The translations under genes and the position numbers were made by a program. From Bacteroidales bacterium (lineage in GTDB: Bacteria; Bacteroidota; Bacteroidia; Bacteroidales; F082): a stretch of DNA of 64,000 bases. The notes under the pieces are model-generated. The model was not told the origin of the DNA and did not search any database. It was given only the letters and a program-made list of their open reading frames with translations. Shown here piece by piece: positions 36,038-44,174 of this stretch; the first letter of the stretch is position 1; every line of letters starts with the position of its first letter. The stretch is taken from the NCBI GenBank assembly GCA_017531225.1, contig JAFXLL010000012.1:275864-339863 (forward strand). Direction: 5' to 3'.

Positions 36038-36301
36038 TTACTTCAGAATGTTAGCAGCTGCTTTAAATTTGACAACCTTCTTGGCAGCGATCTTGATAGC
36101 CTTGCCAGTTCTTGGGTTGTGGCCCTTTCTTGCAGGACGAGTGGCGGTGGCGAGGGTGCCGAAGCCAACGAGAGCGATCTTGCCGCCCTTCTTCAGTTCT
36201 GCCTTGGCAACAGCGATGGTTGCGTCAAGAGCTTTCTTGGTGTCAACTTTTGTCATGCCGGCTTTTGCAGCAATGGCATCGATTAATTCAGCTTTATTCA
36301 T
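36038..36301 (-). CDS. HU family DNA-binding protein
   Basis: The 87-residue protein is an HU/IHF-type nucleoid protein. MNKAELIDAIAAKAGMTKVD forms the first helices, and GFGTLATATRPARKGHNPRT leads into the DNA-binding arm, where the arm tip normally has Pro and basic residues. As a dimer it bends DNA without strong sequence preference. It is a single gene with its own promoter (complement of 36341-36348, TATCTTTG) and a shared terminator with recQ. Confidence 0.96.
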   Translation of the reverse strand: MNKAELIDAIAAKAGMTKVDTKKALDATIAVAKAELKKGGKIALVGFGTLATATRPARKGHNPRTGKAIKIAAKKVVKFKAAANILK

Positions 36302-36340
36302 GTTAGTAGATTTAAAGGTTAGTAATGATTTTTACCGACA

Positions 36341-36348
36341 CAAAGATA
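36341..36348 (-). promoter_or_regulatory. -7 element of the HU gene
   Basis: The complement reads TATCTTTG and lies 39 nt before the ATG at 36301. The gap up to fmt (to 36431) is otherwise A/T-rich without further signals. Confidence 0.6.
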
Positions 36349-36431
36349 GTGTAAAAATCTAATTTGCAAGCGTTTTTGCACTTTTTTTCAAATTTTTTTT
36401 GTGATTTTTGAAATTTTGTGTAGTAAAAATT

Positions 36432-37388
36432 TCAAATTTCAGCTTTCCAGTCGCCTATAAAGCGGAATCCTCTTAAAAATTCGCTGATACTCATGGACTT
36501 TTTACCTGCCTGTTGGAGCATGGTCAGATGGATAAAACCGTCATTGACGGCAATTTTTAAGTAGTTTTTGTTGTCAGTGACGACGGTTCCGGGTTGCTCG
36601 GAGGGTTGAGTCAACTCAATTTCGGTTTTATAGACCTTTAAATCGACAGTTTCCCCTTCGCTCGACTTGAGGCAGGTATGTGCTGCAGGATAGGGCGAGA
36701 GCCCTCTAATATGGTCGTAAATGGTTTTGCAGCTCTGGTTCCATCGGATGTAGCAGAAATCCTTGAAGATCTTCGGCGCGTCCTTTAAAACAGCTCCAGC
36801 GGCAAGTTCTTCTTGGGTTACTGGTTGGATGTCGTTGTTTTCGATTTTTTTGATGGTTTCTACCACCAGTTTGTTACCGAGGAGCATCAATTCATCATGA
36901 AGCTCGCCAGCGGTCTCATCGGGACGAATGGCAACGCTTTCACGCATGATGACCTTGCCTTTGTCGATCTCTTCGTTGAGGAAGAAAGTGGTAAGTCCTG
37001 TTTCGGTCTCACCGTTGATGATGGCATGGTTGATGGGGGCTGCGCCGCGGTATTGGGGCAGGAGGGAGGCGTGCAGGTTGAAAGTGCCAAGCGGGGGCAT
37101 CTTCCAAACTACTTCTGGCAGCATCCTGAATGCCACCACGATGAATAGGTCAGCGTGATAGGACTCAAGGGCTTTGAGAAACTCAGGGTCTTTCAGTTTT
37201 TCGGGTTGGAGTAGGGGCAACTGGTGCTCCAAGGCAGTCTTCTTTACGTCGGAAAACTGTATTTTTTTGCCTCGACCTGCTGGTTTGTCGGGCATAGTAA
37301 CAACAGCCGCCACCTCATAACCGGCTTTAAGAATAGCTTCCAGTTGTGAGGCGGCGAACTCAGGTGTCCCGAAATAAACGAGGCGCAT
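36432..37388 (-). CDS. fmt: Methionyl-tRNA formyltransferase
   Basis: Fmt formylates initiator Met-tRNA with 10-formyl-THF. The 318-residue enzyme opens with RLVYFGTPEFAASQLEAI and has the catalytic loop NLHASLLPQYRGAAPINHAI, with Asn and His of the active site, followed by MDKG-like EEIDKGKVI. The C-terminal OB-type domain follows from about residue 205. It starts 2 nt after the stop of the TPR gene upstream, so the two form an operon. Confidence 0.96.
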   Translation of the reverse strand: MRLVYFGTPEFAASQLEAILKAGYEVAAVVTMPDKPAGRGKKIQFSDVKKTALEHQLPLLQPEKLKDPEFLKALESYHADLFIVVAFRMLPEVVWKMPPLGTFNLHASLLPQYRGAAPINHAIINGETETGLTTFFLNEEIDKGKVIMRESVAIRPDETAGELHDELMLLGNKLVVETIKKIENNDIQPVTQEELAAGAVLKDAPKIFKDFCYIRWNQSCKTIYDHIRGLSPYPAAHTCLKSSEGETVDLKVYKTEIELTQPSEQPGTVVTDNKNYLKIAVNDGFIHLTMLQQAGKKSMSISEFLRGFRFIGDWKAEI

Positions 37389-37390
37389 TA

Positions 37391-38083
37391 TTATTTCAGC
37401 TTCTCTTCCATGTTAGCAATGTTCTTGCTAACCTCGTAAGCTTCATTGCTCAGCGGATAGTCAGCCTTGAGGGCTTTGTAGCACTTCAGAGCTTCAGCAT
37501 AGTTACCCATGATTTCATAGGTCATGGCAGCCTTGTTGAGGAACAAAGGACCAGTGAATTCGTTCTTTGACTTGTTGGCGGCCTTCTCGTAATATGAGAC
37601 AGCGCTGTTCATGTCGTCAAGCTCCATATAGCAGTCGCCGATAGCACCCAATGCCATAGGGGCGAGGATTTCGTCGTTGCCGTTGAACTTCTTCAGATAG
37701 TCGATAGCCTCTTCGTAGTGACCAAGCTTCATGTTGCTGATGCCAGCGTAGTAGGCAGCCAGCTTACCGGTCTTGGTGCTGCTGTATGAGTCGTAGACTT
37801 CAGTGAAGCCCATGTAGTTGCCGTCGCCGACCAGAGCCTCTTCGTACATCTCTTTCTCGAAATATTTCTGAGCGGTGAAGATCTCTTTGCTTGCATTGGC
37901 GTTTTTCTTATCGTTCAAAGCCTTGACACCCCAGATGATACCTGCGAGGATGAGGATAGCAGCGATAACGCCATAAATGAGCTTCTGATGCTCTTCAATC
38001 CAAAGTTCAGTCTTGCTTAATGCGGATTCGACGTTTTCCAGTCTTTCTTCGCCTTTAACTTCTTGTTCTTTCTTAGTAGCCAT
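37391..38083 (-). CDS. TPR-containing inner-membrane protein
   Basis: The 230-residue protein has a charged N-terminus, one membrane helix at about 34-53 (LIYGVIAAILILAGIIWGV) and a periplasmic helical part with TPR units such as GKLAAYYAGISNMKLGHYEE and MALGAIGDCYMELDDMNSAV. The layout matches the YfgM-like type II membrane proteins that assist secretion or envelope assembly. Its promoter is TATTTTTG, complement of 38124-38131. It leads the operon with fmt. Confidence 0.85.
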   Translation of the reverse strand: MATKKEQEVKGEERLENVESALSKTELWIEEHQKLIYGVIAAILILAGIIWGVKALNDKKNANASKEIFTAQKYFEKEMYEEALVGDGNYMGFTEVYDSYSSTKTGKLAAYYAGISNMKLGHYEEAIDYLKKFNGNDEILAPMALGAIGDCYMELDDMNSAVSYYEKAANKSKNEFTGPLFLNKAAMTYEIMGNYAEALKCYKALKADYPLSNEAYEVSKNIANMEEKLK

Positions 38084-38123
38084 ATCTATTCAATGTTAAT
38101 TTAATTCAAAAAATTTCGGACTG

Positions 38124-38179
38124 CAAAAATAGGAAATTCTATGTTTGTATCAACAAAATTCATGTTTTTTTTATTTTTG
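38124..38179. promoter_or_regulatory. Divergent -7 elements for the TPR-fmt operon and trmH
   Basis: The complement of 38124-38131 reads TATTTTTG toward the TPR gene. TATTTTTG at 38172-38179 reads toward trmH, 18 nt before its ATG. Confidence 0.6.
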
Positions 38180-38197
38180 CAAACCAAATCATACGAC

Positions 38198-38887
38198 ATG
38201 ACCCCAAGAGACAAGGCTTATCTTGATTTTTTGTACCAATTCATTACCGACGAGCGAAAGGAGCGTTTCGAAGAGGTGCTGGCCTACCGTACACGGCATA
38301 TCACCGTGGTGTTGGAAGACATTTTTCAACCGCACAATGCCAGTGCCGTCTTACGCAGCTGCGATCTTACCGGCATTCAAGACGTCCACATCATTGAGAA
38401 TAACTATACCTTTGATATTAATCCCGACGTGGTGATGGGTAGCACCAAGTGGCTTGATATCCATCGCTATAATGAACAGGAATTCAATACATCTACGGCC
38501 ATCAATCGGCTGAAGGAGCAGGGCTATCAGATTGTGGCTACCTGTCCGCATCGTGATGACTTTACGCCTGAGGCACTGCCTTTGGACAAGCCCATTGCCT
38601 TGGTTTTCGGTACAGAGAAGACGGGAATCACCGATTATGTGATGGATCATGCCGACCGTTTTGTGCGCATCCCGATGTTCGGCTTCACTGAAAGCTACAA
38701 CATTAGCGTGTCAGCGGCTCTGATGGTCTATACCTTGACGCATCGTCTCCATGATATTCAGGATGTAGATTGGCATCTCAGCGAAGATGAAAAACAAATG
38801 GTACGCCTTGAATGGTCGCGACGCACCTTGAATCGGATTAGGCAATACGAAAGGAAATTTGCGGAATTACACCCTGAGTTTAGGTGA
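38198..38887 (+). CDS. trmH: tRNA (guanosine-2'-O)-methyltransferase, TrmH/SpoU type
   Basis: This 229-residue SPOUT methyltransferase is likely the enzyme that 2'-O-methylates G18 of tRNA. Motif 1 is VLEDIFQPHNASAVLRSCD, motif 2 is LVFGTEKTGI and motif 3 is IPMFGFTESYNISVSAA, which form the knotted SAM site. The C-terminal helix with RRTLNRIRQYER fits TrmH. ATG 38198 lies 18 nt after the -7 box; the longer frame reads through the promoter. A long inverted repeat follows the stop. Confidence 0.92.
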   Translation: MTPRDKAYLDFLYQFITDERKERFEEVLAYRTRHITVVLEDIFQPHNASAVLRSCDLTGIQDVHIIENNYTFDINPDVVMGSTKWLDIHRYNEQEFNTSTAINRLKEQGYQIVATCPHRDDFTPEALPLDKPIALVFGTEKTGITDYVMDHADRFVRIPMFGFTESYNISVSAALMVYTLTHRLHDIQDVDWHLSEDEKQMVRLEWSRRTLNRIRQYERKFAELHPEFR

Positions 38888-38957
38888 AAGTTGAAAATTG
38901 AAAATTGAAAAATTGAAAGGTGATAATTGACCTCTCAATTTTCAATTTTCAACTTTC
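38885..38957. terminator. AT-rich 23-bp inverted repeat between convergent genes
   Basis: The arms at 38885-38907 and 38935-38957 are perfect complements, built of the heptad AAATTGA/TTGAAAA, with a 27-nt spacer. More copies of the heptad extend both arms outward and inward. The right arm reaches the stop codon of the small membrane gene. It likely ends transcription from both sides. Confidence 0.7.
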
Positions 38958-39237
38958 AATTTTCAATTTTACACCAGAGTCGCCACATTAGCCAGCCCCA
39001 AGCAAAGAAAAAAACGTAGAAAACCCATTTAGGCACTGAGGTCTGATAAGCGTCCTCGTTGACGATCTCGCTAAATTGCTCGGTAGGGATGTCGGCGTAA
39101 TAATAGGCACCTGCGCCGAAGTCGTAACCTTCCACCAGACCGAACTTGTTGGCCATGATCCAGCCTGCCAAAAACAAAGTGACTACCACCACGATGATGG
39201 TAATCACTTTGAATATCTTGTGGTTTTTGTTCATCAT
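38956..39237 (-). CDS. Small membrane protein of the YeiH operon
   Basis: The 93-residue protein has two membrane helices (about 10-29 and 70-88) and a short polar middle with several tyrosines (GAGAYYYADIPTEQFSE). I do not recognise a family. Its start overlaps the stop of the YeiH-type exporter gene by 4 nt, so it is translated with it and may be a subunit or accessory of that transporter. The start could be either of the two leading methionines. Confidence 0.7.
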   Translation of the reverse strand: MMNKNHKIFKVITIIVVVVTLFLAGWIMANKFGLVEGYDFGAGAYYYADIPTEQFSEIVNEDAYQTSVPKWVFYVFFFAWGWLMWRLWCKIEN

Positions 39238-40571
39238 TTGAACATGTCGAGGACGGGAACCTCAAAGATGACACCCGACAGCAGGAGCCACACGGCAAAT
39301 AGCGTGAGGGCGATGTTGAAGAGCTGGCCGATGATGTAAAGCCAGAGCACCTTGCCGCCTTGCATCTGCTTGAAGAGGCTCTTGAAGTTGGTGTCGAGGC
39401 CGATGCTGGTGAAAGCCAGCACGAAGGCCCAGTTCTTGTATTGGTCGAGGATGCCGTTGATGGCCTTCACGGTAGCGCCATCAGTGAGTGGCAGGACGAT
39501 GAAGGAAGCGACCAGTGAAGCCACGAAGAAACCGATGATGAATTTCGGGAAGCGGTTCCAGATTTCGCCTGCACCGACTTTGGTATCGCCGGTCTTGTCG
39601 ACCTTGGTGGCAAAGAAGATGGCCACGAAGAAGGCGATGAAGCCGATGAGGATGTTCTGGATGGACTTCACGAGGACAGCGGCCTGCTCGGCTTCCTCGC
39701 CGAGGGCGTTACCGGCCAGCACCACAGCACCTGTCGAGTCAACGGTGCCGCCGATGAGGGCGCCACCCATCAACTGGTTCATGCCGCAGGCGCGGATGAT
39801 CATGGGCTCGAATACCATCATCAGGATGGTGAAGATGATGGAGATGCTGATGGCCAACGAGAGGTCTTCTTTCTTGGCCTTGGCTGCCGCACCCGTGGCG
39901 ATGGCGGCGCTGGTACCGCACACCGAGGTGGCCGATGCCAACGTGATGACCAAAGGCTTGTTGTCGATTTTCAGCACCTTGGTGCCAAACCACCACATGA
40001 AGATAATGACAATGGGTGTGACAATCCATGCGATGCCGAGTCCGTAGAGGCCGAACTTGGCAATGTTCGAGAACAGTACCGAGAAGCCCATGATGACCAA
40101 GCCCGTCTTGATGTAGAACTCTGTGCGGATGGCAGGTTTCAGCCATTCGGGCGTGCCGACGGTGTTGGAGATGAGCAGGCCGATGAGCAAGGCCCAGAAG
40201 GCCCATTCGAGATACATCTTAAGGGTGTATTCAGCGCTGATCATCCTGACAACGATGCAGATGATGAACAGCACAATGTAGGCAGGAATGAACTTGGTAA
40301 TCTTCTCGCCTTGCAGCTTGATGCCGATGCCGAACAGGATGCCTGTCACCAAGAAGGTGCGGAGCAGTTTAATCCAAAACTCGCCTGTGAATTGTGCAGC
40401 CAGGTTTTTCTTTTCCTCGATATTTTCCCACCAGTGCCATGTGCCGAACTTGGCGGCGGAAAAGTCAAAACTGCCAGTTAGGACAGCGAAGCAAGCCACG
40501 GCGATGACGATGAAGCCGATCCAAACGGCTAACCAGTCCTCTTTTTTCCAAAGATTTGAAATGTTCTTCAT
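39234..40571 (-). CDS. YeiH-family putative sulfate/anion exporter
   Basis: The 445-residue protein has about ten membrane helices and the features of the YeiH/UPF0324 family: SATSVCGTSAAIATGAAAKA, GGTVDSTGAVVLAGNALGEE and the late motif FTSIGLDTNFKSL. Family members are predicted to export sulfate or related anions; direct evidence is thin. Five nt separate it from the porin gene and the 93-residue gene overlaps its end, so all three form an operon. The first helices follow a longer N-terminal part than in E. coli YeiH. Confidence 0.88.
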   Translation of the reverse strand: MKNISNLWKKEDWLAVWIGFIVIAVACFAVLTGSFDFSAAKFGTWHWWENIEEKKNLAAQFTGEFWIKLLRTFLVTGILFGIGIKLQGEKITKFIPAYIVLFIICIVVRMISAEYTLKMYLEWAFWALLIGLLISNTVGTPEWLKPAIRTEFYIKTGLVIMGFSVLFSNIAKFGLYGLGIAWIVTPIVIIFMWWFGTKVLKIDNKPLVITLASATSVCGTSAAIATGAAAKAKKEDLSLAISISIIFTILMMVFEPMIIRACGMNQLMGGALIGGTVDSTGAVVLAGNALGEEAEQAAVLVKSIQNILIGFIAFFVAIFFATKVDKTGDTKVGAGEIWNRFPKFIIGFFVASLVASFIVLPLTDGATVKAINGILDQYKNWAFVLAFTSIGLDTNFKSLFKQMQGGKVLWLYIIGQLFNIALTLFAVWLLLSGVIFEVPVLDMFK

Positions 40572-40576
40572 CTTGA

Positions 40577-41650
40577 TTAGAATTTATAGCTGAGAATAGC
40601 GACGATACGGTTTGAGTTGATGCCGGTTTGAGGTCTGATCAGGGAGTAGTCGAGTTTGAAGTTCACTGACTTCACAGGCCAGTAGTTAATGCCGACAGTG
40701 TAATAGTCGGTGGCGAAACCGTCATTCTTGAATTGTTCATAACGTAGAACGGGCATTAGCTTTTGGCTGTTGTCCTTGCCGAAGTGGAAGTAGTAACCGG
40801 CTACAGCATAAAAACCTCTGCTATAGAAGGATTCTTCGCTGACATTCATGGAATAGCCAGCGTGGTTGCCCCAAGTATAGTCGTTGTAGCCCGTGGTGCC
40901 TTCGATGTATTCGCCACGGATCACGAGGTCGCCGTCGTTGTATTGCACGCCAGCGCTCCAACGGTCACGAAGGCCAGTGTTGATGGTGTCCTTGAAATAA
41001 TAGCCGTGATAATAGGAGGCGGTTAAGGTGAGGGCTTTCAGCATGGGGTGAATTTCCAAGCGGCCCACGATGTCCTTGCGGTTGTTGTTGTCAAGGCCTT
41101 TCTCGTTCTTTTTGAAGTTGATAGGGCCGTTGCCGTTGAACACGCCGATGCTATAGTTGACGATGAAGAAATCCTTGCCTTTCACTTTGAACAAATCGCC
41201 GCTGACCATCACGCCAATGTCACGGCCCAAGCCGCCGACACCGCAAACGTCAGAATATCCAACGAGTTTCTGGATGCTCTCGCCGTAGTCAAAGATCTCG
41301 AGGTTGAGCGGATTAATGGGGTTCTCCAGCGTGAAAGGGAGCTTGAACTGACCGAATTGGATGGCAAATTCGTTGCATGGTTTATACTTAATGTAGGCGT
41401 CTACAAGCATGGGTGAGTTGATGAAGTCGCCTTGGATCTTGTAGGAGAGGGACTTGGTGAACTTACCGTCAACCGACAGACGGACACGGCGCATACGCAG
41501 CGTGTTGTCTTCAAGTTTGCCGTCCTTGTCGAGGTTGGCTTGATAAAGGCCTTGCACAAAGCCCGAAATCTTCGGACCTTCTTGCGCGTTGATGCTCATT
41601 GGAAATAAAATAGCAATAATTCCAATGATTAATAGGAAGTTACGTTTCAT
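40577..41650 (-). CDS. Phosphate-selective porin-like (OprO/OprP) outer-membrane protein
   Basis: The 357-residue protein has a signal peptide ending in SINAQ and a 16-strand porin pattern that ends with SYKF. The N-terminal segment SGFVQGLYQANLDKDGKLED, then LRMRRVRLSVDGKFTKSLSY and FAIQFGQFKLPFTLENP, match the OprO/OprP group of anion-selective porins. ATG 41650 was chosen over an upstream TTG. The promoter is TATTTTTG, complement of 41689-41696. With the anion exporter that follows it may provide the outer-membrane part of an anion route. Confidence 0.85.
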   Translation of the reverse strand: MKRNFLLIIGIIAILFPMSINAQEGPKISGFVQGLYQANLDKDGKLEDNTLRMRRVRLSVDGKFTKSLSYKIQGDFINSPMLVDAYIKYKPCNEFAIQFGQFKLPFTLENPINPLNLEIFDYGESIQKLVGYSDVCGVGGLGRDIGVMVSGDLFKVKGKDFFIVNYSIGVFNGNGPINFKKNEKGLDNNNRKDIVGRLEIHPMLKALTLTASYYHGYYFKDTINTGLRDRWSAGVQYNDGDLVIRGEYIEGTTGYNDYTWGNHAGYSMNVSEESFYSRGFYAVAGYYFHFGKDNSQKLMPVLRYEQFKNDGFATDYYTVGINYWPVKSVNFKLDYSLIRPQTGINSNRIVAILSYKF

Positions 41651-41688
41651 GATAAAATGTAGTTTTGTTGTTTTCAATAATTACTCGG

Positions 41689-41696
41689 CAAAAATA
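41689..41696 (-). promoter_or_regulatory. -7 element of the porin-YeiH operon
   Basis: The complement reads TATTTTTG, 38 nt before the ATG at 41650. Confidence 0.55.
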
Positions 41697-41758
41697 GTAA
41701 AATTATTGATAGTATAGACTTAGATAGTAAATATATTTACTAATTTCTGAAAAAAAAG

Positions 41759-42265
41759 TCAGATATGACTTCTGACTTCGTTAAATGAGATCTTAAACCA
41801 CTCGGTATAGGTCTCTGGATGGGCCTTCATGTCGTCGGCGATATCGTCGAGGTTCATGTATTTCCATGACTCCACCTCGTCGGTGTTAATGATAGGGGTG
41901 GCGTCGCTTTGGCCGAACCACACGTGGTCAAATTCATGTTCGATTAGACCGAGGCCGACAGGAGCCTTATATATAAAGGTGAAGACTTCGTGCATGTCGC
42001 AGGTCATTCCCATCTCTTCCTGGAGTCGGCGTGCGGTGGCTTCTGCCAGAGACTCGCCCTGTCGGGGATGGCTGCAGCAGGTGTTGGTCCACAGACCGGG
42101 GGAGTGGTACTTTGACAAGGCTCGCTGCTGGAGCAGCAGCTCGCCTTTGCTGTTGAAGATAAACACCGAGAAGGCACGGTGGAGTCGTGGCACGATGTGG
42201 GCGGCCATCTTCTCCATGATGCCAATCTGGGTATCTTTTTCGTCGACTAAGACTACGTGTTCCAT
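41759..42265 (-). CDS. idi: Isopentenyl-diphosphate delta-isomerase, type I
   Basis: Idi interconverts isopentenyl and dimethylallyl diphosphate. The 168-residue Nudix-fold protein has the signatures RAFSVFIFNSKGELLLQQRA, WTNTCCSHPRQGES with the catalytic Cys, RRLQEEMGM as the Nudix helix and EHEFDHVWFG with the metal/active-site Glu. Its ATG overlaps the ychF stop by 1 nt (TAATG), so it is translated after ychF. Confidence 0.95.
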   Translation of the reverse strand: MEHVVLVDEKDTQIGIMEKMAAHIVPRLHRAFSVFIFNSKGELLLQQRALSKYHSPGLWTNTCCSHPRQGESLAEATARRLQEEMGMTCDMHEVFTFIYKAPVGLGLIEHEFDHVWFGQSDATPIINTDEVESWKYMNLDDIADDMKAHPETYTEWFKISFNEVRSHI

Positions 42266-43335
42266 TATACGTTGAATCTGATGTTAAGGATATCGCCGTC
42301 CTGAACGACGTAAGTCTTGCCTTCCACGCGGAACTTGCCGGCTTCCTTCACGGCAGCTTCGCTGCCGTACTTCAGGAAGTCCTCGGTGCTCATCACCTCG
42401 GCGCGGATGAATCCACGCTGCAAGTCGCTGTGGATGGCACCGGCAGCAATAGGTGCGGTGTCGCCCACATGGATGGTCCAGGCACGGGTCTCGTCAGGAC
42501 CGGTGGTGAAGAATGAGTGCAGGTTCAAAGTATGGTAAGCAGTGCGCACCAACTTGTTGACGCCAGGTTCGCTCAATCCAGCATCCTCCATGAAGAGCTG
42601 ACGGTCGTCAGCATCCAACTCGGCGATCTCAGCCTCGAGTTTACCGGCAATGATCAACATGTCCTGACCTTCTTTCAAAGCAGCCTTCACGGCCTCAGAA
42701 TATTTATTACCCGTGGTGGCGGAGGCATCATCGACGTTGCAGACGTAGATGATAGGTTTGGCGGTCAACAATTGAAGGTCTTGGATATACTTCTTGTCAT
42801 CAGGATCCACCTTGGCATCACGTGCGTTGCCCATGTTTTCAAGCACTTCCTTGTAAACACTGAGTACGTCAAAGGCTTTTTTGTTGTCCTTTTCGCCATT
42901 CTTCAGCAGCTTCTGCACGCGTTCCAACTTACGGGTGACCAAGTCGAGGTCGCGCACTTGCAGCTCAAGGTCAACCAGCTCCATGTCGCGGACAGGATCC
43001 ACACTGCCTTCGCTGTGGGGGATGTTGGGATCGTCGAAGCAGCGTAACACATGGATCAAGGCATCCATGGTCTGCACCTCGGCGAGCAGCTTGTTGCCAA
43101 CGCCTTGTCCGCCTTTGCTCAAGCCAGGCAGGTCCACAATCTCCACCGTGGCAGGCACGATGCGCTTGGAGTGCGAAATGTTGTCGATGAGTTTCAATCG
43201 GTCATCAACGACTTCACACATGCCGATGTTTGATTTCGAGGCGAATCCAATCTCCGCTTTAGTATTTGATATACAGTTGAATATGGTGGTTTTGCCTGTG
43301 CTTGACAAGCCTATGATTCCGCAATTGAGTGCCAT
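42265..43335 (-). CDS. ychF: Redox-regulated ATPase YchF
   Basis: YchF (Ola1) is an Obg-related P-loop protein that prefers ATP and binds ribosomes; it is tied to oxidative stress responses. The 356-residue protein has P-loop GLSSTGKTTIFN in place of the more usual GLPNVGKST, the G3 segment VDLPGLSKGGQGVGNKLL, YVCNVDD at the G4 place, and a TGS domain at the C-terminus (AAGAIHSDLQRGFIRAEV, YVVQDGDILNIRFN). Its promoter (complement of 43352-43359) lies just upstream of the ATG, after prsW. Confidence 0.95.
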   Translation of the reverse strand: MALNCGIIGLSSTGKTTIFNCISNTKAEIGFASKSNIGMCEVVDDRLKLIDNISHSKRIVPATVEIVDLPGLSKGGQGVGNKLLAEVQTMDALIHVLRCFDDPNIPHSEGSVDPVRDMELVDLELQVRDLDLVTRKLERVQKLLKNGEKDNKKAFDVLSVYKEVLENMGNARDAKVDPDDKKYIQDLQLLTAKPIIYVCNVDDASATTGNKYSEAVKAALKEGQDMLIIAGKLEAEIAELDADDRQLFMEDAGLSEPGVNKLVRTAYHTLNLHSFFTTGPDETRAWTIHVGDTAPIAAGAIHSDLQRGFIRAEVMSTEDFLKYGSEAAVKEAGKFRVEGKTYVVQDGDILNIRFNV

Positions 43336-43351
43336 AATGAAAAAATTTTTG

Positions 43352-43359
43352 CAAAGGTA
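43352..43359 (-). promoter_or_regulatory. -7 element of ychF-idi
   Basis: The complement reads TACCTTTG, 16 nt before the ychF ATG at 43335 and within the 29-nt gap after prsW. Confidence 0.55.
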
Positions 43360-43364
43360 TGAAA

Positions 43365-44087
43365 TTAAAACTTATCTCCAGCCCCCCAATTGATTTGTTT
43401 GGGATCAGGATCCTTGAATTGTGAGTTCTCCTGATGACGACGGATGTACTTGAGGCCGATTCTCCAAAGCTTGATGTCACCCCAGAGGAAGAGACCGAAG
43501 ATGATGAAAGCCAATGCTTCAGGGATATGGTCGGTGATCATCAGCAGCCAGTCGAACAGCCCGTGAGCCAACGCGGCACCGAACAAGGCGGTCATCAAGT
43601 AACCGAATTTGCCTTTTTTACTGAATTTGGCCAAGGAGAAGAAGTAACCCATAATCACTGCGAAGAGGAAATGCCCGGGAACCGACAGTAAGGCTCTTAT
43701 GATGCCAGTGCCGATGCCTCCTTCATAGACATACATGATGTTTTCGACACAGGCAAATCCAAGGCCCACGAAAGCTGCATAGACGATGCCGTCCATGTAT
43801 TCGTTGAAGTTGCGGTTCCACCAAATGGTAAGGAAAAGGATGATGAACTTGCTCAATTCTTCAGGGAATCCAGCTTCCATAAAGGCTGAATAAAACACGG
43901 TCTCGGAATAGAAAATACTGTTGATCAGACTTACTATTAACAAATCCAGCGGAATGGCAATCATACCACCGATGAAAGCCCTGATCAAAAGGCCTATAGG
44001 TTCTTTCTCATACTTGTCCTGACGGTAGATGTAGACCATCAAAATGATCACGGGAAGTACTGATAGCGCTAATAAAACAATACCCAT
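43365..44087 (-). CDS. PrsW family intramembrane protease
   Basis: The 240-residue membrane protein belongs to the PrsW group of glutamic/metal-type intramembrane proteases, related to CPBP. Motifs seen are FPEELSKF (E-E-x-x-K), GHFLFAVIMGY and AHGLFDWLL, each inside a membrane helix. In Bacillus PrsW cleaves an anti-sigma factor; no anti-sigma gene is next to this one. The start is ATG 44087; the longer frame starts at a TTG that overlaps the -7 box. Confidence 0.9.
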   Translation of the reverse strand: MGIVLLALSVLPVIILMVYIYRQDKYEKEPIGLLIRAFIGGMIAIPLDLLIVSLINSIFYSETVFYSAFMEAGFPEELSKFIILFLTIWWNRNFNEYMDGIVYAAFVGLGFACVENIMYVYEGGIGTGIIRALLSVPGHFLFAVIMGYFFSLAKFSKKGKFGYLMTALFGAALAHGLFDWLLMITDHIPEALAFIIFGLFLWGDIKLWRIGLKYIRRHQENSQFKDPDPKQINWGAGDKF

Positions 44088-44114
44088 AATAAATCTGTTT
44101 TTGTTATTTTTAGG

Positions 44115-44162
44115 CAAAATTAAGAAATCTTGGCTCGGTTTTGCCGAAAAAATCTAATTTTG
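44115..44162. promoter_or_regulatory. Divergent -7 elements for prsW and guaA
   Basis: The complement of 44115-44122 reads TAATTTTG toward prsW (ATG 44087). TAATTTTG at 44155-44162 reads toward guaA, 12 nt before its ATG, which leaves a very short leader. Confidence 0.55.
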
Positions 44163-44174
44163 CAAAAAAAAGTC

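Noticed and set aside
39352-40047. A 231-residue plus-strand frame inside the YeiH gene.
   Set aside because: It is opposite to a conserved membrane protein; its Met- and Ser-rich make-up is a shadow effect.
43365-44087. PrsW with a sigma/anti-sigma pair nearby.
   Set aside because: Neighbours are ychF, idi and guaA; none resembles an anti-sigma factor.
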